From positions 186,001 to 250,000 of the forward strand of contig CAUAGM010000002.1 in assembly GCA_958428545.1 (NCBI GenBank): a DNA stretch of 64,000 nt, given 5' to 3'. Position 1 is the first letter of the stretch, and every line of letters starts with the position of its first letter. The notes below the pieces were generated by a model. The model had not been told where the DNA came from. It saw only the letters and a list, made by a program, of their open reading frames with translations, and did no database searches. The position numbers were made by a program, and so were the translations under genes. This DNA is from an uncultured Arcanobacterium sp. Lineage in GTDB: Bacteria > Actinomycetota > Actinomycetes > Actinomycetales > Actinomycetaceae. Shown here in pieces: positions 25,242 to 35,800 of the stretch.

Positions 25242-26693
25242 CTAGCAGCTGCGTGCCAAATAATCTTTATGCAGATCAATCGGTATAGGATACTCCCCCG
25301 AAAAACACGCCGTACATAGAGACTCGAGTGGAAGATTAATTGCTTCATACATTCCTTCGGGAGAAAGATAGCCCAAGGAATCGGCAGAAAGAGAATCCCT
25401 AATAGCATCAATACTGAGATTATGAGCAATAAGCTCAGTACGAGTAGGAAAATCGATGCCGAAGAAACAAGGCCACACAACTGGCGGGCTTGAAATGCGC
25501 ACATGCACTTCAGCAGCACCTGCCCCTTTAAGCATTGCAACCAACTGCTTTTGAGTATTGCCTCGCACAATCGAATCATCAACGACCACAATCCGCTTAC
25601 CTTCGATTACCTCGCGCAAAGGATTGAGTTTAAGGCGAATACCCATCTGACGCATTGCTTGAGTCGGGCGGATAAACGTGCGCCCAACATACGCATTTTT
25701 CACTAACCCTTGAGCAAAAGGAATACCCGATTCCTGAGCATAACCGATTGCCGCAGGCGTGCCCGAATCAGGAGTAGCGATCACAATATCAGCATCTACT
25801 GTATGCTCAATTGCCAGACGACGCCCCATCGCATTGCGCACCGAATTGATACGCCGCCCATTAATCTGCGTATCTGGACGTGCAAGATACACATACTCGA
25901 ACGCACACACATGAGGAGTGGGATCTGCAAAACGCCGCGAACGCACACCACTCTCGTCAATCACAATAAGTTCGCCAGGATTAATTTCACGCACGAAAGC
26001 AGCACCAGAAATATCGAGAGCGGCAGTTTCAGAAGCAACAACCCAGCCACCTGGCAATTTTCCCAATACCAGCGGACGAAAACCATGAGCATCGCGAGCA
26101 GCATAAAGCTTTGATTCATCCATAAAAACGAGCGAGAAGGCACCTTGAAGCATCGGCAGCATAGCAACGGCAAGGTCTTCGAGATTACCGTAACCTCTCA
26201 GCACCCCCATCAGCGCAGTCATGACCGCTGTATCAGTAGAAGAACCATGCCCTAACTCACCTGAAAGATCATCCCCGCTCAACGCTTGGATACGCTCAAT
26301 AAGCTCGTCAACATTAACCAAATTCCCGTTGTGAGCAAGGGCAACAGTGCCAAATTCTGTTGGCCCCAGCATAGGCTGCGCATTAATCCAGCCCTTATCC
26401 CCTGAAGTGGAATAGCGTGTATGCCCCACAGCAATATTCCCCTTAAGAGCTCCCAGAGACTCTTCGTTAAATACTTGAGATACAAGCCCTGTATCCTTAT
26501 AAACAAGTATTTTTTTGCCGTCACTTGTCGCAATACCAGCAGCTTCCTGCCCTCTGTGCTGAAGTGCATACAAACTAAAATAGGCCAGATGAGCGACTTG
26601 CTCACCTGGAGCCCATACGCCGCACGCACCGCATTCATCTTGACCGCAATCCAAGGGATCCAGTACTGCCGTCAGCTGCCCGTCACCACTCAT
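25242..26693 (-). CDS. purF: Amidophosphoribosyltransferase
   Basis: First committed enzyme of purine synthesis, moving the glutamine amide to PRPP. The 483-residue precursor has a ~20-residue propeptide; C21 in DECGACGVWAPG aligns with the exposed nucleophile of the Ntn glutaminase. HRGQEAAGIA, GHTRYSTSG, HNGNLVN follow, and the C-terminal half has the PRTase loop VVVDDSIVRGNT. Cysteines in CTACFSGEYP and CFFGIDFPTR fit the iron-sulfur cluster of the Bacillus-type enzyme. No purM or purL lies beside it. A TATGAT -10 lies 14 bases before the ATG, so the leader would be only ~7 nt and no ribosome-binding site is seen. Confidence 0.96.
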   Translation of the reverse strand: MSGDGQLTAVLDPLDCGQDECGACGVWAPGEQVAHLAYFSLYALQHRGQEAAGIATSDGKKILVYKDTGLVSQVFNEESLGALKGNIAVGHTRYSTSGDKGWINAQPMLGPTEFGTVALAHNGNLVNVDELIERIQALSGDDLSGELGHGSSTDTAVMTALMGVLRGYGNLEDLAVAMLPMLQGAFSLVFMDESKLYAARDAHGFRPLVLGKLPGGWVVASETAALDISGAAFVREINPGELIVIDESGVRSRRFADPTPHVCAFEYVYLARPDTQINGRRINSVRNAMGRRLAIEHTVDADIVIATPDSGTPAAIGYAQESGIPFAQGLVKNAYVGRTFIRPTQAMRQMGIRLKLNPLREVIEGKRIVVVDDSIVRGNTQKQLVAMLKGAGAAEVHVRISSPPVVWPCFFGIDFPTRTELIAHNLSIDAIRDSLSADSLGYLSPEGMYEAINLPLESLCTACFSGEYPIPIDLHKDYLARSC

Positions 26694-26758
26694 ACTGCAC
26701 CGCCCGAATCATAAAAGGTGTTTTTACTTTTCGCACAGCAAAAGTTTATTAGCAGAAG

Positions 26759-26785
26759 AAAAAAGTAGCTTTAAGCGCCACTTTT
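26759..26785 (-). terminator. Rho-independent terminator of the M23 hydrolase gene
   Basis: On the minus strand AAAAGTGGC / GCTACTTTT pair (one wobble) around a GCTTAAA loop and run into TTTTTT. A second small hairpin CTATACG/CGTATAG lies at 26792-26807. Both fall between the hydrolase stop and purF. Confidence 0.8.
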
Positions 26786-26831
26786 CGGACACTATACGTC
26801 CGTATAGCAAAACAGTTTATGCAGTATTTAG

Positions 26832-28112
26832 CTACCCAATATAGTCCATCGGATTTTGCACAGATCCATCACGCCATACTTCAAAATGAACATGGCACCC
26901 TGTAGAAATGCCTGTACTTCCAGTATAGCCAATCACAGTATCTCGATCGACGTACTGACCAGGAGAAACGTTTAGTGAAGAAAAGTGCATATAGCGCGTC
27001 ACCCACGAAGAGCCTTCAGCATACCCATGGTTAATCGTGACTGCATTGCCGCCACCGCCAATCCATCCCGCAGAAGCAACAGTGCCTGGAGCTGCCGCAT
27101 ACTGGGGAGTTCCGCAGCCAGCAGCAAGATCAACGCCATAATGCAGCTTCGAATACCCCAACACAGGATGTATACGATACCCGAATGGTGAAGTCACGTA
27201 TAAAGACGTGCGAATCGGCGGTTGGATAAAACCACCGCCGCCAGAATAGCCTGACTGCCCTCCACCTTGAGCAGCAGAAGCGCGATTAGCAGCATCGATT
27301 TCAGCAATCTGAGCAGTAATCTTATCGTATTCTGCCTGCTCAGAATCAACAGCGCTCTGCATTTCAGACTTCCTGCTCTCAAGAAGAGCAGACTTTTCAG
27401 AAATAGTTTTTTCCAGCTCAGCCAGTTCATTGCGCTTTGCCTGAGCCTGAGCTTGCTTTTCACGCTGTTCAGCAAGAAGCCGATCCGCTTCTTGTTTCAA
27501 CTCAGCAACTCTCGCTCGCACTGCATTTTGCCGAGATTCACTGTTTTTCGCTTGCCCACTGCGCTGCTCAAATTGTGCCAATGCGCTAGCCTGGCTGCGA
27601 GTAAGCGCTTCGTTAACTCGATAAGAATCCAAAAATTCCTGCACAGTAGCCGAAGCCACAAGCAAATCCAAAGTAGATGGCACAGTCTCACCACGATACA
27701 TCGATCTCGCAAGCTCTGCGAGAGAATTTCCAGCATTCTCAGCATGCTTAGTGACCACACTCAAATCGCCTTGAATACCAGATAACTCTTTTTCTGAAGC
27801 ATCGAGAAGAGCAGCCTTAGCTTCCGCTTTGCGCTGAGCTGCAGAAAGCTCCGCTTCAGCTGCCGCAAGTTCCTTTTCCGCACCAGGAATTTTCTCACGC
27901 GTATCGCTAAGCACCAAATAGGCCTCACGCAGATCCGCAGACACACCCTCAAGACTAGCTTTAAGCTCAGAAATTTTCTGTGATTTACTCTTTTGAGCAC
28001 TAGCTAAATCATCTCGATTTTCCCCAACAGCAATTCCTGGAGTCATCGTCGCACAGAGTGCCAGTGCAGCAACCACTGCCAACGCCACTCGTTTCGTCTT
28101 TCCAGCTTTCAT
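26832..28112 (-). CDS. M23-family murein hydrolase with coiled coil (EnvC/PcsB/RipC-like)
   Basis: A 426-residue exported peptidoglycan hydrolase. A signal peptide (about 1-28) is followed by a long coiled-coil region (about 35-265), a Gly/Ser-rich linker and a LytM/M23 domain (about 300-420). Zinc ligands are visible in RIHPVLGYSKLHYGVDLA (H-x3-D) and CHVHFEVW (HxH). ATG 28112 is chosen, as the GTG ten codons upstream would add residues before the basic signal start. It lies 77 bp behind ftsX in the same direction; coiled-coil M23 proteins encoded with ftsEX are activated by FtsEX at the septum, so that role is inferred here. A terminator follows. Confidence 0.9.
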   Translation of the reverse strand: MKAGKTKRVALAVVAALALCATMTPGIAVGENRDDLASAQKSKSQKISELKASLEGVSADLREAYLVLSDTREKIPGAEKELAAAEAELSAAQRKAEAKAALLDASEKELSGIQGDLSVVTKHAENAGNSLAELARSMYRGETVPSTLDLLVASATVQEFLDSYRVNEALTRSQASALAQFEQRSGQAKNSESRQNAVRARVAELKQEADRLLAEQREKQAQAQAKRNELAELEKTISEKSALLESRKSEMQSAVDSEQAEYDKITAQIAEIDAANRASAAQGGGQSGYSGGGGFIQPPIRTSLYVTSPFGYRIHPVLGYSKLHYGVDLAAGCGTPQYAAAPGTVASAGWIGGGGNAVTINHGYAEGSSWVTRYMHFSSLNVSPGQYVDRDTVIGYTGSTGISTGCHVHFEVWRDGSVQNPMDYIG

Positions 28113-28189
28113 ATCACACCCACTTCTTAGCTTTCCACACACACTGCATGCCTTTATTCCAAGTATGTTCTACAGAATCTACAGAAAAA

Positions 28190-29098
28190 TCACACTTTCG
28201 TATATTTACGAAGAGCCACAAACGAAGCAACCGAAGCAATAAGCACAGCCGCAGCTAATAAGAACGGAGCAAGCACGAGCACATCAACACCCGTCACCAC
28301 ATTTACCCACGAACCTTGGAACCAATCACGAATAAAGACGCCCACAATCAGCCATAAAGAACCAATAGCAAATACAGCACCAACAAGAGACGCTAAAATT
28401 CCCTCCAGAATAAACGGCATCTGAATCATACGATTTGACGCGCCCACATAACGCATAATTTCTGTTTCGTTGCGCCTAAACATTGCCGAGAGGCGAATCG
28501 TAGAAGGAATCAGAAGCATCGCCGTCACAACCATCACCACAGCCAAACCGCCCGAAACCAGCGTAAAACGATTCAATATCTTAAAAAGAGGCTCGAGCTG
28601 TTCTCGCTGATCCTGCACAGATTCCACACCATCTCGCCCTGAAAGCGCATCAGCAACAATCGCATACTGCTGCGGATCAATGAGCTTCACTCGGAAAGAA
28701 GCCTGCATCTGGTCTTCCGTCATAGCATCAGCCCATACAGTATCTTTCATCTGCTTCTTAAAAGCTGCGAGAGCATCAGATTTACTCTCAAAATAAACTT
28801 TTTCCACATACTGTTTCATCTCATTGGAAGTGAGGTATGCATCGATCGCATCGATCTGAGCTTTAGTAGCCTCTCCGCCAGCACACTGCGAAGAAACCGA
28901 ATTTTCAGGGCACATAAAAGCAGAAACTTCGACTTTATCGTACCAATCATTTTTAAGATTGTTGATCTGCCACTGAAGCATCACAGATGCACCAAGAAAG
29001 AGAAGCGACACAAACGTCACCAACGTGACCGAAAATGCCATCGCGAAATTACCACGAATACCTTTACACGTCTGAGACAAAATAAAACGAAGTCGCAT
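28190..29098 (-). CDS. ftsX: Cell division ABC-transporter-like permease FtsX
   Basis: A 302-residue membrane protein with the FtsX layout: a short cytosolic start (MRLRFILSQTCKGIRGN), one transmembrane helix (about 20-42), a large extracellular domain (about 43-170) and three further helices (about 178-200, 225-250, 270-292). C63 and C72 in the outer domain (MCPENSVSSQCAGG) could form the disulfide seen in actinobacterial FtsX. Its ATG shares one base with the ftsE stop. With FtsE it passes ATP-driven movement to an outer hydrolase, probably the M23 protein encoded next. Confidence 0.95.
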   Translation of the reverse strand: MRLRFILSQTCKGIRGNFAMAFSVTLVTFVSLLFLGASVMLQWQINNLKNDWYDKVEVSAFMCPENSVSSQCAGGEATKAQIDAIDAYLTSNEMKQYVEKVYFESKSDALAAFKKQMKDTVWADAMTEDQMQASFRVKLIDPQQYAIVADALSGRDGVESVQDQREQLEPLFKILNRFTLVSGGLAVVMVVTAMLLIPSTIRLSAMFRRNETEIMRYVGASNRMIQMPFILEGILASLVGAVFAIGSLWLIVGVFIRDWFQGSWVNVVTGVDVLVLAPFLLAAAVLIASVASFVALRKYTKV

Positions 29099-29787
29099 TA
29101 GTCGATCCCTCCATAGGCACCACGCTCTTGATCGCGCACAATCTTGCCATCTACAAGCTCAATCACTCGACGACGCATCTGATCCACAATCGCCGAATCG
29201 TGAGTAGCCATCACAACTGTTGTCCCCGTGCGGTTAATACGATCAAGCAAGCGCATAATTCCAAGCGCCGTCTCACGATCCAAATTACCAGTCGGCTCAT
29301 CTGCCAGCAGCAAATCTGGGCGATTAACCATCGCGCGAGCAATAACGACACGTTGCATCTCGCCGCCAGAAAGCTCATGAATACGACGGCGTTCCTTACC
29401 TTTCAATCCCACAAGATCCAGTACTTTAGGAACTTCTTTAACAATCGCATGCCGAGGGCGCCCAATCACCTGCATTGCGAGAGCAACGTTATCAAATACG
29501 TTTTTATCTTCAAGCAAACGGAAATCTTGAAACACATAGCCCATCTGGCGGCGCAGAGCTGGAACGCGACGATCTGAAAGTTTAGAAAGATCTTTACCTA
29601 ATACGTAGACCTTGCCGGCAGTTGCACGCTCCTCTGCAGAGACGAGGGAGAGCATAGTGGATTTACCAGAGCCTGACGCTCCAACTAAAAAGACGAAATC
29701 TCCGCGCTCAATATTGAGAGATACGCGATCGAGCGCCGGCGCACTCCCTTTGACGTACACCTTAGAAACGTTTTCAAATGTGATCAT
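29098..29787 (-). CDS. ftsE: Cell division ATP-binding protein FtsE
   Basis: A 229-residue ABC ATPase: Walker A GASGSGKST (residues 36-44), Q-loop YVFQDFRLL, signature LSGGEMQRV, Walker B DLLLADEPTGNLD and H-loop ATHD. ITFENVSKVYVKG at the start is characteristic of FtsE. A CTGGA element precedes ATG 29787. It is the first gene of ftsE-ftsX-M23 hydrolase; in many bacteria prfB precedes ftsE, and here prfB is also next upstream, 290 bp away, in the same direction. Confidence 0.97.
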   Translation of the reverse strand: MITFENVSKVYVKGSAPALDRVSLNIERGDFVFLVGASGSGKSTMLSLVSAEERATAGKVYVLGKDLSKLSDRRVPALRRQMGYVFQDFRLLEDKNVFDNVALAMQVIGRPRHAIVKEVPKVLDLVGLKGKERRRIHELSGGEMQRVVIARAMVNRPDLLLADEPTGNLDRETALGIMRLLDRINRTGTTVVMATHDSAIVDQMRRRVIELVDGKIVRDQERGAYGGID

Positions 29788-30078
29788 TAACTATTCCAGC
29801 CTTAATCAACTAAAGTTCATATTCACTTTAAGTGATTTCAAACTACTCTAAAATCAGGCACGCCGCCACACGAGGAGATTCGCACGCTCCGCAATAACTC
29901 TATGTACGAAGCGTGAATAATTCTCTGCACAGCTTCTGCGCGCAATCAGCATTCACCACTTCGCTACTTGCTGCTTGCTGCTCGCTACTGATGAGCATGC
30001 CGACGAATATTTCCTGCGATTAGCCCACACACATACAGCATTACGTGTACGCGGCTCGCGGCGTACGCTGCATAGCCT

Positions 30079-31200
30079 CTAGCTCTCAGCACCTGCACGC
30101 CAACGAATTCCTGCGTCAATAAACGAATCTATTTCACCATCAAAAACGGCATCTGTGTTGCCCTCTTCATACCCTGTACGCAGATCTTTCACAATTTGAT
30201 AGGGATGCAAGACGTAGTTGCGCATCTGATCGCCCCACGAGGCTTTGACGTCACCAGCAAGCTCTTTCTTTTTAGCTTCTTCTTCCTCACGCCGCAGCAT
30301 GAGCAATCGAGACTGCAAGACACGCAAAGCAGCAGCACGATTTTGAATCTGAGATTTTTCGTCTTGCATACTCACCACAATGCCTGTAGGAAGGTGAGTC
30401 ATTCGCACAGCCGAATCCGTAGTGTTTACCGACTGACCTCCAGGCCCTGAGGAACGAAACACATCTATTTTGAGATCAGATTCTGGAATATCAATATGAT
30501 CCGTCGTCTCGATCAACGGAATAACTTCTACAGCGGCAAAGCTGGTCTGGCGCCGCCCCTGATTATCGAAAGGTGAAATACGCACTAATCGGTGAGTGCC
30601 CGCTTCAACCGAAAGAGTGCCATACGCGTATGGAGTCTGTACTTCAAAAGTTGCAGATTTAATGCCTGCTTCTTCCGCATACGACGTATCGAGCACTTTG
30701 GTGGGATAGCCATGCCGCTCAGCCCAACGCAAATACATACGTTCAAGCATTTGAGCAAAATCAGCGGCATCAATTCCACCCACACCAGAGCGAATCGTCA
30801 CAACCGCATTGCGCTCATCATATTCGCCGCTAAGAAGAGTCTTCACTTCTAATTCTGATAGGTCTGTGCGCAGCAGCTCAATTTGCTCTTCGGCATCAGT
30901 GCGAAGCTCGGCTGCTGTATCCGCATCAGTAGCAGCCTCTTCTTCTGCCATATCGAGCAGAGTTTCAATATCTTCAATGCGCGCATTCATTTCGCTGAGT
31001 TTATCGAGCTCGGATTGGACGTGCGAAAGTTTGCTGGTGACGATTTGTGCTTGATCTGGATCGTCCCATAAATCAGGCGCCGAGGAACGCTCAGTGAGTT
31101 CTACAATCTGTTGCTTCAACGCATCGGCATCTTTTACTGCCGCAATCTGAGAATATACACGACGGAGTTCTTCGAGTTCTTGCTGATAATCTATAGCCAC
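30079..31200 (-). CDS. prfB: Peptide chain release factor 2
   Basis: RF2 releases peptides at UGA and UAA. The 373-residue protein has the SPF anticodon-like tripeptide (RISPFDNQGRR) and the GGQ motif (SSGPGGQSVNTTDSAVR) whose glutamine is normally methylated. There is one continuous frame from GTG 31200 (MAIDYQQELEEL), with no internal UGA at the site used for programmed +1 frameshifting in many bacteria, as usual in actinobacteria. TAGACT lies eight bases before the GTG, a possible leaderless promoter. The 290-bp gap to ftsE holds only short repeats and a GTACGC/GCGTAC hairpin near 30046-30069. Confidence 0.97.
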   Translation of the reverse strand: MAIDYQQELEELRRVYSQIAAVKDADALKQQIVELTERSSAPDLWDDPDQAQIVTSKLSHVQSELDKLSEMNARIEDIETLLDMAEEEAATDADTAAELRTDAEEQIELLRTDLSELEVKTLLSGEYDERNAVVTIRSGVGGIDAADFAQMLERMYLRWAERHGYPTKVLDTSYAEEAGIKSATFEVQTPYAYGTLSVEAGTHRLVRISPFDNQGRRQTSFAAVEVIPLIETTDHIDIPESDLKIDVFRSSGPGGQSVNTTDSAVRMTHLPTGIVVSMQDEKSQIQNRAAALRVLQSRLLMLRREEEEAKKKELAGDVKASWGDQMRNYVLHPYQIVKDLRTGYEEGNTDAVFDGEIDSFIDAGIRWRAGAES

Positions 31201-31406
31201 AATGTCTCAGTCTAGCAGTGAACCTCTCAAACACCACGAAGAGTAAAACTTCTATCTTTTTCTTTCCACGATACACAGCCCAATAACGTAGCCTGCCGAG
31301 CTGCGTTTCATACTAATCCCATACAGATACATTTCATACAGATAAGGAAAACTCGCTATTTATAAAATTAGGGCGAGCACCTCTCACGTACAAGCACACA
31401 TCCTGA

Positions 31407-31412
31407 TAGGTT
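31407..31412 (+). promoter_or_regulatory. -10 element of the phosphotransferase gene (leaderless geometry)
   Basis: TAGGTT, six bases (AGATGC), then GTG 31419. No ribosome-binding site is seen. Confidence 0.45.
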
Positions 31413-31418
31413 AGATGC

Positions 31419-32627
31419 GTGAATATATCTCCTTTCCATATGGCGGCCATTGCCGTGGTGGCAATTGACGGTTTGCAGGTTGCGGGCACAACCCCACCTT
31501 TTATCACAACGAATGATTATATTCTCTCTGGCATTGTTGACGCGCAAGGGCAGCATTGGATTATCAAATATCCGCGCACAGATCACGCTGGAGCTCTTCT
31601 TGAAGCCGAAGGATCTGCCACTGCAGCATTATTAGAGCAATTGCGCCTAGGGCACCTTTCATTCGATGTCATTCATCCTGAAGGCTGGGCCGTCTACGAG
31701 GGACGGCGTGCTATGGTCTACCCAGCGCCCTTAGGAAAATCAATTAACTGGGCAGAATTTACTTCAGTGCATGCACGTGAGCTAGGGCGCTCTTTAGCAC
31801 GCCTGCATTCGCTCGAACCTGAAATTTTTACAAGCGCGGGTCTTCCATCATATGATCCGCACGCCGTCCACGACCGCCTCTTCACCGAGCTTGACGACGC
31901 CGCAGACGCCACCTCTGTTCCAGCCATTTTGCGCCGGAGATGGCTCAATATGCTCGACGATTCCGACCTGTGGATTTTTGCACAAGTCCCTCTGCATGGA
32001 GATATTGCAGATGAAAATCTACTGTGGTCTGAAGGCTCCCTGCGCACAATACTTGGATTTGGCGAAGCATACGTGGGCGATCCTGCTGTTGATATTGCGC
32101 CAATTATGGCATCTTTAGACGTTCACGCCTTTTCGGAGTTCTTCGATTCCTATCAGCACAACGTCTGCACGCCTCCTGATGAGCATCTCCTCGAACGCGC
32201 CACATTTATGAGCGAATTTGCACTCGTTCAGTGGCTTATGCACGGTATACTCACACACGATAGGTCTGTATGCAAGGAAGCGAACATAATGCTCAAAAAG
32301 CTTGCAGCAGATATTGAGGCTGATCCTGAAACAGCTCCAGGCCCTGCATGGCATATAGAATCTCCTGTTCTTAGCAACTATTCATCTGCCAATGAGGCGT
32401 ACGATGATCCTGAAAACACCGAGTATTCTTATGCGCTTAGCCCTGATAATGATGATTATGCTAGTGACGACGATGATCTTTCACTGCCCTCTTCGCCCCT
32501 GAGCAATCACCTTTCGCCAGTATCAACCTCTCGCACAACACCAGAAACTGCACTTACTGCCGATCTTGCACTTACTGCCGATCTTGCATATACAGCAGAT
32601 ATGGCATGGAGCGCTGACGAGGCATAA
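31419..32627 (+). CDS. APH-fold phosphotransferase with repetitive acidic C-terminal tail
   Basis: A 402-residue protein of the aminoglycoside/macrolide phosphotransferase fold. The Brenner motif PLHGDIADENLLW holds the catalytic Asp and the metal-binding Asn, and GDPAVDIA is the usual helix start after the metal loop. The metal-loop Asp (normally in a DFG/DWG-like triplet) reads G in LGFGEAYVGDP, so activity is uncertain. From about residue 315 the tail is acidic and low-complexity (DNDDYASDDDD) and ends in three LTADLA-like repeats made by 18-bp DNA duplications. GTG 31419 has TAGGTT six bases upstream. The gene is convergent with adnB; relatives next to these helicases are common in actinobacteria, of unknown substrate. 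Drug resistance is not implied. Confidence 0.75.
   Translation: MNISPFHMAAIAVVAIDGLQVAGTTPPFITTNDYILSGIVDAQGQHWIIKYPRTDHAGALLEAEGSATAALLEQLRLGHLSFDVIHPEGWAVYEGRRAMVYPAPLGKSINWAEFTSVHARELGRSLARLHSLEPEIFTSAGLPSYDPHAVHDRLFTELDDAADATSVPAILRRRWLNMLDDSDLWIFAQVPLHGDIADENLLWSEGSLRTILGFGEAYVGDPAVDIAPIMASLDVHAFSEFFDSYQHNVCTPPDEHLLERATFMSEFALVQWLMHGILTHDRSVCKEANIMLKKLAADIEADPETAPGPAWHIESPVLSNYSSANEAYDDPENTEYSYALSPDNDDYASDDDDLSLPSSPLSNHLSPVSTSRTTPETALTADLALTADLAYTADMAWSADEA
32550..32603. repeat. In-frame 18-bp repeats at the 3' end of the phosphotransferase gene
   Basis: Two identical 18-bp units starting GCACTTACTGCCGATCTT (32550-32567, 32568-32585) and a diverged third (32586-32603), encoding repeated ALTADL. 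Confidence 0.9.
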
Positions 32628-32687
32628 ACACCAGAAGCAGGTGCCTGCCTGCTTCCGTATATGTAAACTTCTCCAATACTGTGCGCT

Positions 32688-32768
32688 GCCCTGTGTGGGC
32701 ACCACTCTATGTGGGCATATTGCCCTGTGTGGGCACTATTCTATGCGCGCACATTGCCCTATGCATGC
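32688..32768. repeat. 34-bp tandem repeat in the gap between the phosphotransferase gene and adnB
   Basis: Units at 32688-32721 and 32722-32755 starting GCCCTGTGTGGGCAC, then shortened copies starting GCCCTATGCATGCAC. The rest of the 264-bp gap (to 32891) is rich in alternating purine-pyrimidine runs, e.g. 32806-32825 and 32861-32881. Confidence 0.8.
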
Positions 32769-32891
32769 ACATTACCCTATGCACCTATTGCGTACACGCA
32801 AACAAGCATACGCATATATGTGCGCTCCCATGCATACACATCTACGCTTACGCATACACCTACACGCATATACGCACACACCTAGCATTAG

Positions 32892-35800
32892 TTATATATG
32901 TCTAGATTTACCCGCATTTATTTTCCCTTGCTTAATCGCAGCATAAATTTTTTCTTCGAGCTCCTGATAGTTCAGAGCAGGAGCACGAAGCAGACGACGG
33001 CTCGGATCGTCTTCGCCAAGATAATAGAAAAATGCGTCAATATCTTCCACACTGATGGCATGTGCATGCGCCCATGCATGGCGATAGATCGCCAATTGGA
33101 GTCTGCGCGACTCAAAAGATTCAATATCAGGCTGCTGACCAGTCTTCCAATCGACAATCGTCACAGGAGCATACCCCTCAAGACCGCGAGTATCAAAGAC
33201 AGCATCAAGCACACACCTCACTGGATAATCACCGATTGCGTAATCTATGCTTTTTTCAACAGCAAGAACGGGATACTGCGCAAAATCACTGCTCGTAAAC
33301 CTCTCAAATAAAGTCACCATGCGATCGTCGGAAATATCTTTCGACTCATCGAAAGGCATAGTAGTATCTGCCGCAACTGAATCGATATCAAGCATTTGCG
33401 GCGCATTAAAATATCGAGCAATCTTAGCGTGAATTTGTGTGCCACGATCAGCGTAAAGAGAAGGAGCTTGAGGGATTGGACGCTGACGATTTTTTAAGAA
33501 ATTTTCTGGATCCTCCTGCAAATGCACAATTCCCGAAGCCGTCAAATGATCAAATTCTACGTCTGCAGCAATAGAACCTTCTCGTTGCAGATAAAGGAGA
33601 CGCTCAACAGTTTTTTCCCATTGCTTCGCAAGATCCTGCGAAGATGTATACCGATACGCCTCTTGCACGTCTTCTTCATTGATGAGACGACGATCTACAG
33701 ACTGCGGCCATACTGGAATATCCTGCGGGATTTCACAATCGGATACATACTGCTTCAGATACTGCTCAATCACATCAAGATCAGTATTCTTACTAGCGCA
33801 CATATCCGAACCTGCGCCGCCACTCACACCATTATCGCTATCAGTAATGTTTTCACTTGCATGCTTTCGCATCCACGCAACAAACTCACGCCCAGTTGCG
33901 ATTCTCTCATCGTTATCAGGGTCATCGGATATTGCATGCTTTTCTTGTTTATGGAGCGCCTCGATAATTTTCGCTATAAAAACATGACCTTTTGGCAGCT
34001 CCCATTTCTTCAACGGTTCATTTAGGTATTCTTTATTCAGATCACTTCTCGAATCATCGATATACCCAAGCTGTGGATTTTCTTTAAGAAGCGTTTCGTA
34101 GACCTTCGAAGCTTTCTGCTCATCTTTGTAATCATAGGTTGCAAGAAGAAGCAAGCTCTTTGGACGAGTTATTGCCACATACGCTAAATGCTTCATCTCT
34201 TCATCGGCATACTCCATACACGAAATATTTTTATATAAAAAATATCGAGATCCTGCTTCAGCCGCATTGGTATTAGTCAGTTTAGAAATATCTGTACAGC
34301 AAATACGTGCATTGAATTGCGGAAGGTAGCGACGATCGCCTCGCAGCGAAAAAGGAATCTCTTTGCTATCCTTATGCCACGGTTTTACATTTTTTGAGGA
34401 AACTGCGCCAAATTCCCCATCAACCATTTCAGGAATAGCCACAATATCCCATTCAAGCCCTTTAGCTGCATGAACGGTCAGAATTTGCACTACACCATGC
34501 TCAGGCTCGATATCATCGCAGGTAAAGACTGGAAGATCAGCCGACGAATCGTCATCTTCTCCACGTTCTTTCTTTTCTGCGTGATTCAGCTGAGTTAAAA
34601 ACACCGACACGCCATTCACTCCAACTGCACAATCCTTCGGATCGAGAGGGAAAAATTCGTGTGCCAACGATATGAACTTAGCAAGATTCCGTTTCGCGCG
34701 AGCTTTTCCTGAGGTGCGTGCCGCAATATATCCGTGAAGATCAAGCTGATCTGCCGCATAGCGCACAATATCGGGCACAGAAGCCATCGTCTTAGAGCGA
34801 ATATCGCGCAACATACTGCCGATTTTGCATATTCGTGAATAACCAGTTTCGGTCAATTGAGCAACGCAGTTTGCCAATTCGGCACCTTCATATGGATGTA
34901 TATCGACTTTCTCAGAGTCTTGCACAGACGCCATATAGAGATGCTCAGCTACTTCAGAAAATGTGATAGGAAGCTGACGAAGAGAAGAAGATGAGGAATC
35001 CTTGCACGTCTTGACAACAGCATTATCAAGCTTTTTACGAATTTCTGCGAGAGCACGCAGATCGTGCGCACCAATCCCATAAAAGTGAGACAGAAAGACA
35101 AATGCATCATTACGCTGCGGCGTAAATGCGCAGGCAAGGAATGAGCGAAGTAATCGTATTTCTTTTTGCACCAGAACGCTATCTCCGCCAAGATAATCGA
35201 AACGAACTCCGTACCGATTCAAGGCTTCTATCATTTCCTTTGCGTATTTACGCTTACGAATAAGCACTGCAGCCGTTGGCGCTTCATAATTGCCGCCTGC
35301 ACTTTGAGTATATTTTTTCCGCTCATGCCGATAGCGCACATATGCCGAATCGAACTCTTCTTTTATACGCCGCGCTATCGCGTCGTACGTATCTGTACCT
35401 AACGTACGGTGAATATGAATAACTTTCCCCTCTGTATTGCGTGGCCCCGGCTTCAATTCTTGGAGCATGTAGGATGCAGGATGCCATACATCCTTGAGCC
35501 ACGGACGATCCAAAGCATTCACTTTAGCTTCGTCACGACCATCTTCCAACACAGATTGAACATCTATAGACATATCACTCGCAACTAAAGCGTTGGCCAC
35601 CTCTAGAATATTCGATGAATTTCTGAAAGCAGTAGATAAACTCAAGCAGGCATCGTTATGCACACAAAAAGTAGTTTTGTAATCATCAAGTGCATTTGCT
35701 CCTGCTCCGCGCCAGCCATAAATTGCTTGATTTGGATCTCCCACAGCACAGACGGATATATCGTCACCCTCGCGGGGAGCTAACGCAGAATATAAAAACT

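Noticed and set aside
25219..25252. GCAGCTG/CAGCTGC repeat at the purF end as a terminator
   Set aside because: The arms are only 7 bp and self-palindromic, overlap the purF coding end and lack a U-tract; support is too weak to list.
31090..31200. Programmed frameshift in prfB
   Set aside because: The gene is one continuous frame with no in-frame UGA or slippery CUU near codon 26.
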